From Jimgerdemannia flammicorona (Eukaryota; Mucoromycota; Endogonomycetes; Endogonales; Endogonaceae): a stretch of 20,160 nt of DNA. A program made the translations under genes and the position numbers. The notes beneath the pieces were generated by a model, which saw only the letters and a list, made by a program, of their open reading frames with translations, did not search any database and was not told the origin of the DNA. Positions 1 to 10,476 of the stretch are shown piece after piece (the first letter of the stretch is position 1; every line of letters starts with the position of its first letter). Where the stretch lies: NCBI GenBank assembly GCA_003990745.1, contig RBNI01001984.1, positions 1 through 20,160 on the forward strand, written 5' to 3'.

Positions 1-26
<26 letters not shown>
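1..26. repeat. poly(A) tract at window edge
   Basis: Twenty-six consecutive A residues start the window, followed by purine-rich CpG-free sequence. It could be the poly(A) tail of a plus-strand retroelement lying mostly outside the window, or a simple homopolymer. What lies to its left cannot be seen. Confidence 0.8.
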
Positions 27-29
<3 letters not shown>

Positions 30-31
<2 letters not shown>

Positions 32-501
32 AGTCTGGTCAATGTTGCAGCAGTTAGAGATAAAAGATAATTGAGTTGTCAAATATAATGAAGAAAAGCA
101 GTCAATTTCCAGTAGCTGACTAGTTGAATAATATAGTTGAGATAGTCTACTATCACCAATAGAGTAGTACCACCAATTTGAAAGAAATAGCCATAAATAC
201 CAATAGCCAACAAAGTGTCAGCCAATGAAGACCAAATCACCTTGATATATGTAGATCAAAGAAGTGACTGAGCAGAACTCAGACAAAAAGCAGAGTCTTG
301 TAATTGTGTGAGAAGGATATATATCATATTGTTGATTATAGTATATGGACAATCAAAGGTACCAGAGAAACTGAGAAAAATGTCACCAGCCACCCCCATT
401 TTTGTATGAGGTAAATATAAGGACCAAAAGAGACAAGAGAGGGCAGTTGAGTGAACCTGATAGTAGCAGAGAGTGGGTCTAGATGGACTTGAGGATAGCA
501 T
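30..501 (-). pseudogene. decayed hydrophobic protein remnant
   Basis: On the minus strand a frame starting near 501 runs 81 codons to a TGA at 258-256. It continues in the same frame with another hydrophobic stretch (residues such as LADTLLAIGIYGYFF) and a further TGA near position 86. Both stops could be CGA codons that lost their CpG. The predicted product has several stretches long enough to span a membrane, so it may be a membrane-protein remnant inside the repeat block. I do not recognise the family. Pyrimidine-rich noncoding sequence can also translate as hydrophobic residues, so confidence is low. Confidence 0.25.
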
Positions 502-659
502 TAAATAGAGATAGGGATATATACAATAGAGAGATGCTATGCCAATGAGCTATTTGGTAGGCAATGAGATTGTAAAAATAGTTCTTAATGATAGAATAGG
601 GTTTTTCCTTTGCTGGTGAGCTATAGTGCCCAATAACTCAGAAGGTCATCTTGAAGAGG

Positions 660-3050
660 GAAAGTAGTGACTTCTACAATATTATAATCTAACTAATTAC
701 TTCTTATATATTATATTAAAATCTTCTCTCAGAATATCCAAAGCAACTTCTTCTATACCCTTCTAAGCTAACCATCTCTTTAGCTATTACTTTTACTCTC
801 TATCAATTGCTAGAAGATATATTGAACCAACTACTAGCCTATTTCTCATTTCTCTCTACAGCTGATCCCAAACTAACCTATTGTTGAAAGTTCTGACTTC
901 TGTCAATTTTCTTTTCCCATACCTACCAAGCTCCCAACTTATTTACTCTATCTTATACTAATAAACTATTTCTTACTCTATTCTATAAAATACTCCTCTC
1001 TTTTTATCTATATATCTACAAAAAGATCATGTCATAATATTGAACCTTCAATCAGTAGAACATCCTTCTTCTCTTTACTTTATCTTATATCCTATTGATA
1101 TTTAGAGATATTATTTATAGTTCTTTCATAATATATAATAGATTGTTTAAAGATCTGTAGCCTCTCTACATCCTTTTTAGTTCTAGCAAAAATGATATCC
1201 TTCTGCTTCTTATAATTGCTCTTCAGATATATCTCTCTTTCTCACTCTCATAGAAGTTGGATACTCTTTCTACTGTCTCTTGCCTAATTACTACTATGTA
1301 TACCTTATCTATCTCATAGCCTTCCTTCTCTATTATAATAGCAATCAGAGCTATAAGAATTTTAGACTCCTAGAGAATAATATTCAAAAAGCTATTCCAT
1401 TTCTCCTATAACTCTCTGAATATATTCACCTCCTTAATATTCTTCTCTTTTAGCTCCTCTAGTATCAGCTTAAACCATACTTACTCTGAGAACTAAAGTT
1501 AAGAGTTTAGAGGCTCTGCTCAGCTTCTCAATCCTCTGAGATATCTGATAATATATCTATCAACTCTAGCTCTCCTTTCTTATCTACTTTCATTAATCTT
1601 ACTACCTCTCCTACCTCCAGATAGTTCCAGAACACCCTTATTACTCTAGCTATTTAAACATTCTTACTAGGAGACTTCTTTATTACCCTAGTCTCTCTAT
1701 CTTCTCCAAAGTCTTCTCTGTATTCCTCCTCTATACTGACCTATTTTCTTACTACTTAGGTATATTGAAAATCTGTCATTCCTTCCAGCTACAAGTGTGA
1801 CACCTCAGTCTCCTTTATTATCTCTATCTGACTGCTTGTCTTCTGGATCCTTTTCTCTATTTCAGCTATTATACATATACTCTACTATTTTCTACAGCCT
1901 ATTTAATTCTGCTCTTCTCATTTTCTTCTACCTGTTATCTTTTTCAATTTAGATCTAGTTCTTAGATACTTCTTCTTACTTCTTCTTCTATAGGAGTCTT
2001 ATCATCTCTCTTTTCTCTAAAGCTATTATCAGCTTATTCTTCTTTTGTTCAGATCCTTTTCTCCTCTATACCTTATACTCCTGTTCTATAATCTAAATAA
2101 TTTCAGATCAATTCTTCTTTAGATCTGTCTCTTCTTTTTCATCTAGTTATACTATTATTTTATAATTACCATTCTATAACTTCATATTCTCTCAGAATAT
2201 AAAACTAAAATTAACCATCTCTCTATATAGTTTAAAGACCTTTGTAATTATTACTTTTATCTCCTACCTCTCTAATATAAGGATACCTTTTACTACTAGT
2301 CTCAATATCTTTAGATCTTACCTCAGATATCTTATTATTTCAACCTTGATACTCTTTACCACCAGACTTTTCTCTAAGATAGTCACTATCTTTATCTTCT
2401 TTATAAATCCAATCTCTACTATCTCTATAAAAGAGATAAACTTCAGTAACTCTACACCCTCTACTATCTCTTCAATAAGTCTCAATATCCCTCTAGCAAA
2501 GAGTTCCAATCTTAGAAAATTTGTCAAGACTACTTATGAAGATACTGACTTATAAAAATATAATCACAATATCAGCTTACCAAACCTAGCTATAAGGGAA
2601 ACCTTTCTCTTATATACTTTTAGAAATATCAGTAATTATACTTTCAGTTACTCTATTTCTACTTTTAGTATCTTTCTCAGCCACTCTCTCAGCTCCAGAA
2701 TTCCCAGTCACACTCTTCTGCCTCTGACTCTATCTGTTATCTTACTAGTTATCTGACTTCTCTCTCTATCAATACTATAAATCTCTCTCTCTATTACTAT
2801 AGATCTTATAGCTCTACTCTCTTTTCCACTATAGTATGTCATCCCTCAGTCCCTTTTTCACTTCTTGCCTCTCTCTCACTACTCTCTATATCTCCTACAC
2901 TAGTCACTGCTACAAAGCTCTTAAATAGTCTCAGCCCAGGTCTTCTCCTCTCTAGTCTCTTTAAGCTCATTAAATTCTAGCTCACTATATCTCTAAATTT
3001 TACCTAAATATTACATTATTAGAATCAATTAAAAGCTTAACTTGTATTAT
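660..3050 (-). pseudogene. heavily decayed mobile-element ORF, same family as 17,804-19,832
   Basis: The minus strand is purine-rich and translates into charged protein-like stretches broken by many TAG, TGA and TAA codons and by frameshifts. Short blocks align without gaps with the pseudogene at 17,804-19,832. LFARGIL (2,503-2,483) matches LLVKGVP; FIEIVEIGF (2,431-2,405) matches YGDVVDIGF; YLEVGEVV (from 1,623) matches YFEVPDIM; and GYEID (TAT at 1,318-1,316) matches RYEID. The first two blocks lie exactly 96 nt apart in both copies. The limits are approximate: the aligned part is about 1,300-2,510. The flanking 660-1,300 also looks once-coding on this strand but has no partner that I can align. 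The ORF could be the ORF1/gag-like protein of a retroelement; this is inference. No reverse-transcriptase motif was seen. Confidence 0.5.
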
Positions 3051-3833
3051 ATCTAGTATATTCTAAAAGATGAAGTAAAAACTATTTAATATATTAGTTT
3101 TATAAAAGTATGCTCTTGTGGCTTAGCTCTCTCTAAATAGTTCAAATATACTCATACTTAGCATACTTATATATCTTATAGTATAGTATATATTAGAGAT
3201 ATTTATAGTTACTACCAGAGCTCATAATCTTTATTATAAATAATTATACATAAGACTGAACAGAAGAAGTAGTTTATTTAAATTATATAAATTATATATA
3301 TATATATTATACATTATTGATAAATGATATAAAACTGATAAAATAGTATAAAGTTATATACTGATTTATTAAGTTGCTATCTCAATAATAAAAGCAGTAC
3401 TTACTGAAGAAGTTTAAGAAAATTTAAAGTCCATTATCTTTATAAATAGTATTATCTCAGATATCTAGAAATATATTCAAAAGATAGTAGTTAATATTGA
3501 TCAGTAAGTATGAATTATCTAAAGATATTAAGAAGTTGACCATAAAGATCTCTGTCTAATACTTAGATCTGATTGTTAAATTCAGTATATTAACAGTTAG
3601 CTATCCTGTAAGCAAAGCTAGCAGCTATAGAGAAAGCAAGGAAATGAAGTATTATAATTCTCTCACCAGTATTACTATTAAGAGTACACTACTCTCTTCC
3701 TGTCACTATCATTACTGGACCACCACTCTGACCTCCACAGCCACAGTCAGATACCATGATAGACAGCATGACTCAGTAACTATAAGACCTATCCACTGCA
3801 GTAACTCAACTCACTCAAAGAATGAACTAACCT
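3051..3833. other. decayed repeat sequence, no gene seen
   Basis: AT-rich and CpG-free, including a run of alternating TA near 3,295-3,310. No open frame looks like a protein. From about 3,660 to 3,835 the sequence is richer in C and A (ACC, CAC and CTC steps), and it ends at the junction with the CpG-normal island. I cannot assign it to an element family. Confidence 0.5.
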
Positions 3834-4322
3834 TCAGGACCAAGGCCCCCATGGAACAATGCCCTTAGATCTAATGATACCAAGCAACCTAGCCACGTGT
3901 AGTTTCTTGCCAAATTTCTCGCCATATGCCCTAGAAATGGTGTACTTCGGGACAGCTAATAGTAAGATATGCGAGAACACAATGGCCGGAATGGGTTTTG
4001 TTAGTAGGGTAGTGGATGAAAATGTTGTTGAGTGGCGGAAGTAGGTGAGTGGAGTATGAGGTGGTTCGCGACGGCTGCGATGGTTGATATTAAATCGCGA
4101 GATCTCATTTGTCTTCTTGAAAAGGTTGCGGAGGATATCGGTCACTTGATGCGTTGGTATCCTTTCTATCGTAAACAGGAAAGAAAAGTATGGATTAAAG
4201 ATTGAAAATTGTGTTTGAGCACGCAATCGCCTATAGATGGGAAAACTAGCGTAGCGGAGATTGTACATGGATGATGGCTCTCCCCAACCGCCTGAGAACA
4301 GTTTCGCAATCGATATTTTCAA
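3834..4322 (-). CDS. hypothetical ORF abutting the repeat junction
   Basis: A 162-codon open frame on the minus strand runs from an ATG at 4,322 to a TGA at 3,836-3,834. Its C-terminal part (residues around AYGEKFGKKLHVARLLGII) has a natural amino-acid mix. Its last codons lie at or inside the CpG-free block, so the true 3' end may have been replaced by repeat insertion. A TACTAAC sequence, a perfect fungal branch-site match, followed by CTATTAG lies inside the frame on this strand. The stretch before AVPKY could therefore be intron, with only the distal part an exon. I do not recognise the product, and a chance ORF is possible. Confidence 0.25.
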   Translation of the reverse strand: MKISIAKLFSGGWGEPSSMYNLRYASFPIYRRLRAQTQFSIFNPYFSFLFTIERIPTHQVTDILRNLFKKTNEISRFNINHRSRREPPHTPLTYFRHSTTFSSTTLLTKPIPAIVFSHILLLAVPKYTISRAYGEKFGKKLHVARLLGIIRSKGIVPWGPWS

Positions 4323-5627
4323 TTTTCCAAGCGGATCGGAGTATATGTTGGAAAATCAGTAACCCTTTGCAATTAAGCGTTCGGACCGGGAATCCTCTTC
4401 CAGAAAACATTTATCATCTCCCAAAACAATGGCACATAAAATGCGATATTTTTACATGTATATACATATTAAATATTTTATTTTATTTTATTTTAATTTT
4501 TTGTAGCGAACGGGATTCAGATAACGTGCAAAGCCAAAATCTTTAGCTCAGCTGTCTAATATTTACCGGTGTGGAGAATCACCGATACATATATTCGCCG
4601 TTTAACCTCTCGCCCTTTCATCATTCCAATGCCAGCCCAAATTGACATTACATAGTGGAAGTCATGCTATTCACGAATGTGATACCGTTCTACTTTGACG
4701 AGGGTGAAACATAATTTTCCTGTTTATGGCGTAGAATTAATTGATGACGTGGGTAAATCCAAGCTGTCTAAATTTTCCTGTCCGAGCGCCCGTCAACTGA
4801 TAACGTGGTAAATCCAAGCTGTCTAAAGTTCTCCCGCACCGGCACAGGTTGTGCGACGGCCCAGCAACTCTTTCTAGGTGAAATGTGAGCTCATCGTTTG
4901 CCACGCTGTGTATATCTCGCGTCGCATGGATCCTAATTTGCGAGACATCCCACCTCCGCAGCAAGGGAAGCGTGGCGGTGAAGTATACCAGAATACAGTG
5001 ACATCGTAATCTGACGGAATACCGAGATTAAATAGTTGGGTGTTAATAAATATTGATACCGCTGATTTCGCGCAGAAATTGCACATTCACATGGCATCTA
5101 CAAGTATTATATTACCATCCCTCTAGTTATTTTTCCCAGCAACAGACTAACATGCATCTGAGATGCAGGAGAATAAAATGGAAATGAACTTTTAAGTCTT
5201 GGGTATCAGGTTGCATGATTGTAATACGATACGTCGATTTCATAGAGTTGACGGCGTGGAGAACAGACCAAGCGATCTCGAAAAATCCCGTCGCGTTGTA
5301 TAATCAGGGTGAATGGAAAACGTACCATGCGCGATCCATAAGACTAGCAGGGAGCATCTAGATATCTGGTTAATCAAGTCTGTGGGCATGATCCTAAGAA
5401 AATTGGTACTGAACAAGAATATTGCCCGTGTTTTGCGTAATGTGAGTAGTATCTACAAATTTGTATTGCAAACGTACGTTGCCTTTATTCAATTTTTAGT
5501 TTCAGTTTTGGGTTGAAAGTCATTTTGTGTTTTTCTTTGTGCATCTTGACCACAACCACCAAAACCCCTCGTGCCAAAGAAAATTCGGCTATTCCAGCTC
5601 ATCCTGCAACTGCGACGGCGGCACCGA
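4323..5627. other. intergenic sequence, no supported gene
   Basis: CpG content is normal. Only short open frames (75 codons or fewer) occur, on both strands, without recognisable motifs. It contains one AT-rich patch near 4,440-4,505 and a pair of direct repeats at 4,742-4,833, listed separately. Confidence 0.5.
4742..4833. repeat. pair of imperfect direct repeats, unit about 36 bp
   Basis: The 20-base string GTAAATCCAAGCTGTCTAAA occurs at 4,753-4,772 and again at 4,808-4,827. The similarity extends leftward (TGATGACGTGG versus TGATAACGTGG) and rightward (TTTTCC versus GTTCTCC). The copies are offset by 55-56 bp and separated by unrelated GC-richer sequence. This looks like a local duplication. 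No function is evident. Confidence 0.8.
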
Positions 5628-5999
5628 CTATGACAACTTAGCATGAACGCGAAGCCTCTGGCAGGTGTTGACGTGGGCCCTGTATTCAGCGACAGTCAAC
5701 CACTCCCCACAATAGGGACAGCAGGCGTGCTCACCGTCGTACATGTCCGGGTATTCGGGTGGCGGGGAAAGACCTTCAGGATGCTTATGCTTTCTGTAGG
5801 CTTTGGTGCCCTGGAACTTGACGAGGCACTGGGGGCACTGAAGGTCGAGGTGCTTTTCCAGGATGTGGAGGTAGTATTCTCCCTCTACGCGACACACGTG
5901 GTTACACTTGACTCTTGGACGCTTGTCGTAGGTACACCGTTCCCAGAAATGAACAGGTTCTATTGCGGGGGAGCCGATGCATAGGCACAGTTTTAGCAT
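5628..5999 (-). CDS. small zinc-finger protein (C2H2/C2HC type)
   Basis: An intronless frame of 123 codons runs from ATG (5,999-5,997) to TAG (5,630-5,628). An in-frame TAA lies a short way upstream of the ATG with no other Met between, which supports this start. Three zinc-binding clusters are visible. The first is C32-x3-C36-x8-H45-x4-H50, a loose finger. The second is C55-x2-C58-x12-H71-x-H73, a C2H2 finger with an unusually close histidine pair. The third is C94-x2-C97-x11-H109-x3-C113, a C2HC finger. The linker between fingers two and three is proline-rich. Such fingers bind DNA, RNA or protein; the partner cannot be told from sequence. Codons are rich in G or C at the third position, unlike the flanks. 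No other domain or signal peptide is present, and the whole protein is little more than fingers. It could be a fragment of a larger spliced gene. Confidence 0.65.
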   Translation of the reverse strand: MLKLCLCIGSPAIEPVHFWERCTYDKRPRVKCNHVCRVEGEYYLHILEKHLDLQCPQCLVKFQGTKAYRKHKHPEGLSPPPEYPDMYDGEHACCPYCGEWLTVAEYRAHVNTCQRLRVHAKLS

Positions 6000-7831
6000 G
6001 ATCGTCTCGCTTATTGCCTCAGCCGAAGGTTAAAGTTTCCGGGCTCGCGTTGCAGGAAGCAGGGGGGTTGAAGGAAAGGATGAGTTGTGTTTGTTGTCTG
6101 TTGTTTTAATTAGTATTTGAGGGTACTTCCCCTTTTTTTATATATATTATGACTGCTTGAGATTGTTTTCCCTTATCAGGATGGTTTCCGTGGTCTCGGC
6201 AACGCTGTCAAAAGTCCTCCGCGGCAACGCACGGCAACGCACGGTTCTACCGAACGATCTTTTTCAGATTCGGATGTTGGGCTCCCGCGCCTGGTCACTT
6301 GGCATCATTGAACCTATGATAGGTTGTTTCTGTGGGACCAACACCTTCCAATTGGAAGCCCCTTTCCGTAATAGGCGTCGGCCATTTTTGTATCGTTCCT
6401 AAACTCATTTTTAGCGATTGAGGCCGCAAGAACCAGGCACTTGGATGTAGGAAAGCGTTTTGCAAACACGAACGTCAACAAAGCGTCGGCGAACGTTTAC
6501 TGTCTTCAAAGTAATTATATTGACAGACAAACAAACATTACCATTACCACTACCATGCTCCTAAAATGACTTAGTGAGATATCTCGCCAAGATCAACTAT
6601 TGCTAGCACACTAGCTAGCACCGGCTGCCTAACCAACTCTGGGAATAAAATAATCACGAGGAAAATTATAGCATGCTATTGAATTCCTCGTAGGGTTGGT
6701 TGGTCTTTGGACTTTGTCTACGGCATTCCAACCAGTTCACGTGCTTCTTGCCGGGATACCTTACCGTTTCAATATCCTAAGTGCTACCCCAGTTCCATTT
6801 TCATCGTCACGCTCAATCGGTAAATCCATCAACTCCAATAACCCTGCTTGTTTCCTGTGCTCACACATATTCGCTACCATCTATAGTTCAGAAGCTCTCT
6901 GTTTGTTATTTTGACGTGGCGGTTAGAAGAGGAAAATCATTGAAAGTGTTGGCCCTCGTTTTTGTTGTGCCCGAGTGTGAGCTGCATCTTCATTGTCATT
7001 GGCGCAATCCGCGACGTCGGCTATTAATTATTTATATGTAAATTTCTAAATGTCGCTGAGAGGAATTGGCATTTATTCCTGTGTATAATGCCCGTTTTAT
7101 TGACAGACCTCATTCCCGCCCCGCAATACATGGCAAAGGAAAGCGATTCCCGTACACATTAAGAGCATTGGCAAATTTTGAATAAATATAAGTGCCCCTC
7201 GCATCGTACGTCTAAATACAGCTCGTTGGAATCGTCCCTTACCGTTTGCAACTACTTTTGGTGTTGTATGAGAGAGCACCAGTACTGTTAATAAGGACGA
7301 CGACCACAACAATTTCGAGCAGACGTGCAGATCCCGTAACATATGGCCCCGGCAATGGTGTCGACCTAGTCACAATGGGACTTATATTCACGGCTACGTT
7401 TTAATATGGCGATTGTTGCTCCTCTCAACGTCGGCCATAACCTTTTGGCCGAGGAAGCTCCACGACAATTTAGACGTCGATCGCCCGAAGGCTTTAGATA
7501 ACCGCACGCTGCGCTAACTGGCCGATATTGCCTTGTTGGTGAACTTAGAAAACTGAGAGGGTATATGCAGGAATTACCGAAGGGTGAGGTTGGGGTGGAT
7601 GGGTGATGCGGCGGGAGGTGGGAGACACGAAGGTTCCAGGTATTGGTTCCTAAGACGGATAGCAGGATGAGCCGAGCAGCGAGGACTGGAACAACCACGT
7701 CCCCAAAATCAGCCGTTCGTCGCCATCACAAAGACGCCACCGCGCAGACATGCAGATGACTAGCATACTAGCATAGAACGATTACGTGCAACCCTCTTAG
7801 GGTTGCGTCTGCTTCCACGTATACCTTATAG
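6000..7831. other. intergenic sequence, no supported gene
   Basis: CpG-normal sequence with scattered short frames, the longest being 110 codons on the minus strand at 7,366-7,698. That frame is low-complexity and proline/serine-rich in the middle, and I do not accept it as a gene. A 10-base unit GGCAACGCAC is repeated twice at about 6,223-6,242. Confidence 0.45.
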
Positions 7832-8002
7832 AATTATAGAGTCCTTAAAAATCTCCCATCCATCCAGATCATCCCCGACGCCGACTCCGACGTCTTGCTG
7901 CCTCTCCTCCTAGCCAACCAAATACAGGTGAGACAGCCTGGGGAGTACACCACAGCATTTCGACCTCTTGACTCCTCCAGCCCTTGTGAAAGACGGAGGT
8001 GA
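7832..8002 (+). other. possible coding exon (stop-to-stop frame)
   Basis: Between an in-frame TAG (7,829) and TGA (8,000) lies a 56-codon frame with no ATG. The stretch reading IQIIPDADSDVLLPLLLANQ has C or G at almost every third codon position, which is typical of coding DNA. It ends in ATACAG followed by GTGAGA, a plausible 5' splice site near 7,927. A candidate 3' splice site (CTTATAG) lies near 8,057. It may be an exon of an unrecognised spliced gene or a relic of one. No partner exons could be joined with confidence. Confidence 0.25.
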
Positions 8003-8659
8003 CACTATCTCTTCTGGCTTAAGGCTGCCTTTGACTCACGCAACTCATCCTTATAGGGTAATAGTGCCTCATCCTTGACTCGGTGGCTCAGTTAGACTCA
8101 ACCTTTACCTTTGGTTAAGATTAACAATAACATAAACACAAACATAAACAGAAGCAGAAACAGAAACACGCCAAGGAGGCCTTGACCGAACCGGTCCGAG
8201 AGGTGGGAACACCACACTAAACCTGTTGAGAGGAGGGAGGTCCTGTAGAAAAAAAAAAAAAAAAAGGAAGAAACGTTAGTAGGTTAGTATTACGCCGCTA
8301 CGCCGGGCCTGTGAAATAATAGAAAAAGAAAAAAAGAGTGGCTCTCCGATCAAACTGTGGTGGGTTGTCAACGGGCGCGAAAAACAGAAAGGAAAGAGGT
8401 GGAGACGGCGACGGTTGGAAGTGCTAGCCGCGTTCAGAAGTCACTGCATTTCATGCATTCTGGCACACCGTCAACGTCCGCTGAAACACATGCAACGATT
8501 TCACATACTGAAGAAAAAAAAACTAGCGAAAGATGACGGAAAGCTGGCGGATAAATTTTTACGGAAGAATAAGAGTGAAAACAACGATGGCAACATTTGA
8601 AATGGTACGATAGAAGAATTTTAAATTATGATCAATCATTCTATCAGGTTGGAAATCGT
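8003..8659. other. intergenic sequence with A-rich tract
   Basis: No supported gene. It contains a hexamer-like AAACA/AAACAG repeat run near 8,126-8,167, a 17-base A tract at 8,249-8,265, and a short 61-codon lysine-rich frame at 8,415-8,600 that I do not regard as real. Confidence 0.45.
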
Positions 8660-8971
8660 CTACATAGAATCTGAAACACTTCGTTCCTTCCATAATTCTA
8701 TTTCCCGCCACAAGTTCCATCGTTCATGATAAAATGCGAAAAATTCAAAACTATTATTTATTAAAGCACCGATAAGGTATAACGAAATGAGAACAAGAAT
8801 GGGCCAAGGTAAGAACCAGTTCCCCTTGGCGAACGCAATTGTGCATGAGCGATTATACGTAATAAGGGCTTGTTTCCCTTCTGTGTCTGAACGTGTTGAG
8901 GTGGCGCTGCATGTTGATGGACCAGACATTTTAACACTACTCGTTCTAGAACCTTTCTTGTGAATTTCCAA
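8660..8971 (-). CDS. possible small single-pass membrane protein
   Basis: A 103-codon frame on the minus strand runs from ATG (8,971) to TAG (8,662-8,660). A second Met at residue 15 could also be the start. The N-terminal half is serine/threonine-rich and polar. Residues about 52-80 form one long hydrophobic segment (WFLPWPILVLISLYLIGALI), and the tail is charged and aromatic. That layout fits a tail-anchored or single-pass membrane protein. I recognise no family, and the codon bias is weak, so a chance ORF is possible. Confidence 0.3.
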   Translation of the reverse strand: MEIHKKGSRTSSVKMSGPSTCSATSTRSDTEGKQALITYNRSCTIAFAKGNWFLPWPILVLISLYLIGALINNSFEFFAFYHERWNLWREIELWKERSVSDSM

Positions 8972-10071
8972 GGGTCGTGCCCAGTATGAAAACGATTAGA
9001 AAGGATTTTATTTTTCAAATGCTTGAACTAATTGCACTGTCGTTTGTTCACAGCACGTCTACATCCTATTTATTTATAACCATATCAATCTACCTTTCCT
9101 TAATATATCCGTTAGCTATTTTCTTTTTGTCACGATCACGATGATTCGATAAAAAAATAAAAATAAACAAATATGGGAGATCCACAATTAAAAAGATTCT
9201 CCCAAGTCACTTTTTAATCGCCTTGACCTCACAATAATTTGGTGATTCGACAAGTGCTGTCGGCTCCGCGAATAAAGATGGTAAAACTCCAACAAACGAA
9301 CGTTTCACTCCTAGAATGGCAAGCGTTTTTCATGCGCATTGGTGTTTTGTCCTCTAGGATGGGAATTGGTAGGTCGAAAGAGTCTTTTTGGATTTTTAAA
9401 TAATTTATTCACGAATGAGGATCACTGCTAAAATGTAAGGAACGGCTGAAGACGAAAGTAATAACGGTAATCGCGTGACGTTGGCATTTCCCCAGCCACT
9501 CTCCTACCTCTCCCTACCCTTACAATCGCCACAGCCGCGAGGCCAAAGACCCGTCTCTCTGCACTGACCAACACTTCCGCGAGGTCCCGCAAGCGACCCG
9601 TTACTGCACTGACGACCCATCTCTAACGTCGCTCCACCCTATCGCACCCGTGAATGGCGACATGAAGGTTTCAAGGGGTGGGAGATAGGGGTATGGAGTG
9701 AAGTGCAAACGGAGAACGAGGAGGCTAAGGTGAGCTGTTCAGTTATATATATATCCTGTACGGCGATAGCCCTCTTTTTTATTCCCGTGGCTCACTAATG
9801 TTCAATTATTCCTATGTCTTGATACAGCAAGCAGCCGCCGACAACAGAGTGAGTTGCTTAGGATACAGGAGGAACTTTTTCGGCACGTATCCACAATTAC
9901 CACTACCTTATTACCGGATCTCGTTATCACACACTTGATTTTAATTGTAACGTCTATTCCCGAAACAGCTCGGGATCGAGAAGGCGAACCGTACCAAATG
10001 ACCTAGGTGACGCTCTCGAACGAAGAGTTTCGCCCCTCCGCTTCTAACAACATGTAACATAGCTTGCCTCT
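8972..10071. other. intergenic sequence, no supported gene
   Basis: CpG-normal. It includes a GC-richer stretch (9,480-9,660) with two similar copies of a CGACCCGT...CTGCACTGAC string at about 9,548 and 9,594, and a short TA run at 9,744-9,753. No credible frame was seen. Confidence 0.45.
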
Positions 10072-10476
10072 CTAAAAGACACCAAGACCGTCCGTCTGCA
10101 CATTCTCTCCACGCATTAGGACTTCCTCCTGGTGCAGCAGCGACCGCTCCAAGTTTGGCTCAAGCAGCCGTACGCCGGAGACTGCATTCGTGTCGAGCCC
10201 GAGTTCCACCGGTAAGACATGGGCAGTTTGAGCTTGGTACTGAATACAATCTCTGTTGGTCCTCGCCATGCTAAATTCTTCTACCCTCCCTGCACCCCAC
10301 TTAGTGAGCCGCCCACGAGCGATCGGGAGCATCGCGATGGTGCCGGCGGATGCAGATAACGTTACCGCATGGGGAACGGGGCAGGTGTCGGAGGCGGATC
10401 TGGTATGTCTTTGTCTGTTTGGATTTTGTTGTATTGACGGGTCAGGTCTTCGTTCTCGAAAGAGCTCATGGGCCAC
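10072..10476 (-). CDS. hypothetical protein, 134 codons
   Basis: A minus-strand frame runs from ATG (10,476) to TAG (10,074-10,072). The C-terminal 55 residues (from about YQAQTAHVLPVELGL onward) have balanced composition and G/C-rich third positions, and look more coding-like than the N-terminal 50 residues. An internal Met at the MARTNRD sequence is an alternative start. There are no membrane segments or known motifs. It may be the last exon of a spliced gene or a chance frame. Confidence 0.25.
   Translation of the reverse strand: MAHELFRERRPDPSIQQNPNRQRHTRSASDTCPVPHAVTLSASAGTIAMLPIARGRLTKWGAGRVEEFSMARTNRDCIQYQAQTAHVLPVELGLDTNAVSGVRLLEPNLERSLLHQEEVLMRGENVQTDGLGVF

Larger units (their letters stand above)
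1..3890. other. CpG-free, AT-rich decayed repeat block (left)
   Basis: Scanning by eye I find no CG dinucleotide until position 3,896, although GC, CC, CA and TG steps are common. TA steps are very frequent and no long open frame survives. Known RIP or deamination of methylated cytosines in fungal repeats produces this pattern. The right edge is sharp: CpG appears normally from 3,896 onward. Within the block, 1-660 is purine-leaning on the plus strand, 660-3,050 is strongly pyrimidine-rich, and 3,050-3,840 is mixed. Confidence 0.8.

Noticed and set aside
2346..2555. A 69-codon plus-strand frame in the left block
   Set aside because: It is antisense to the minus-strand element frame, which aligns with the right-hand copy.
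7366..7698. A 110-codon minus-strand frame
   Set aside because: It is low-complexity, with no motif and no consistent third-position bias, so it is probably a chance frame.
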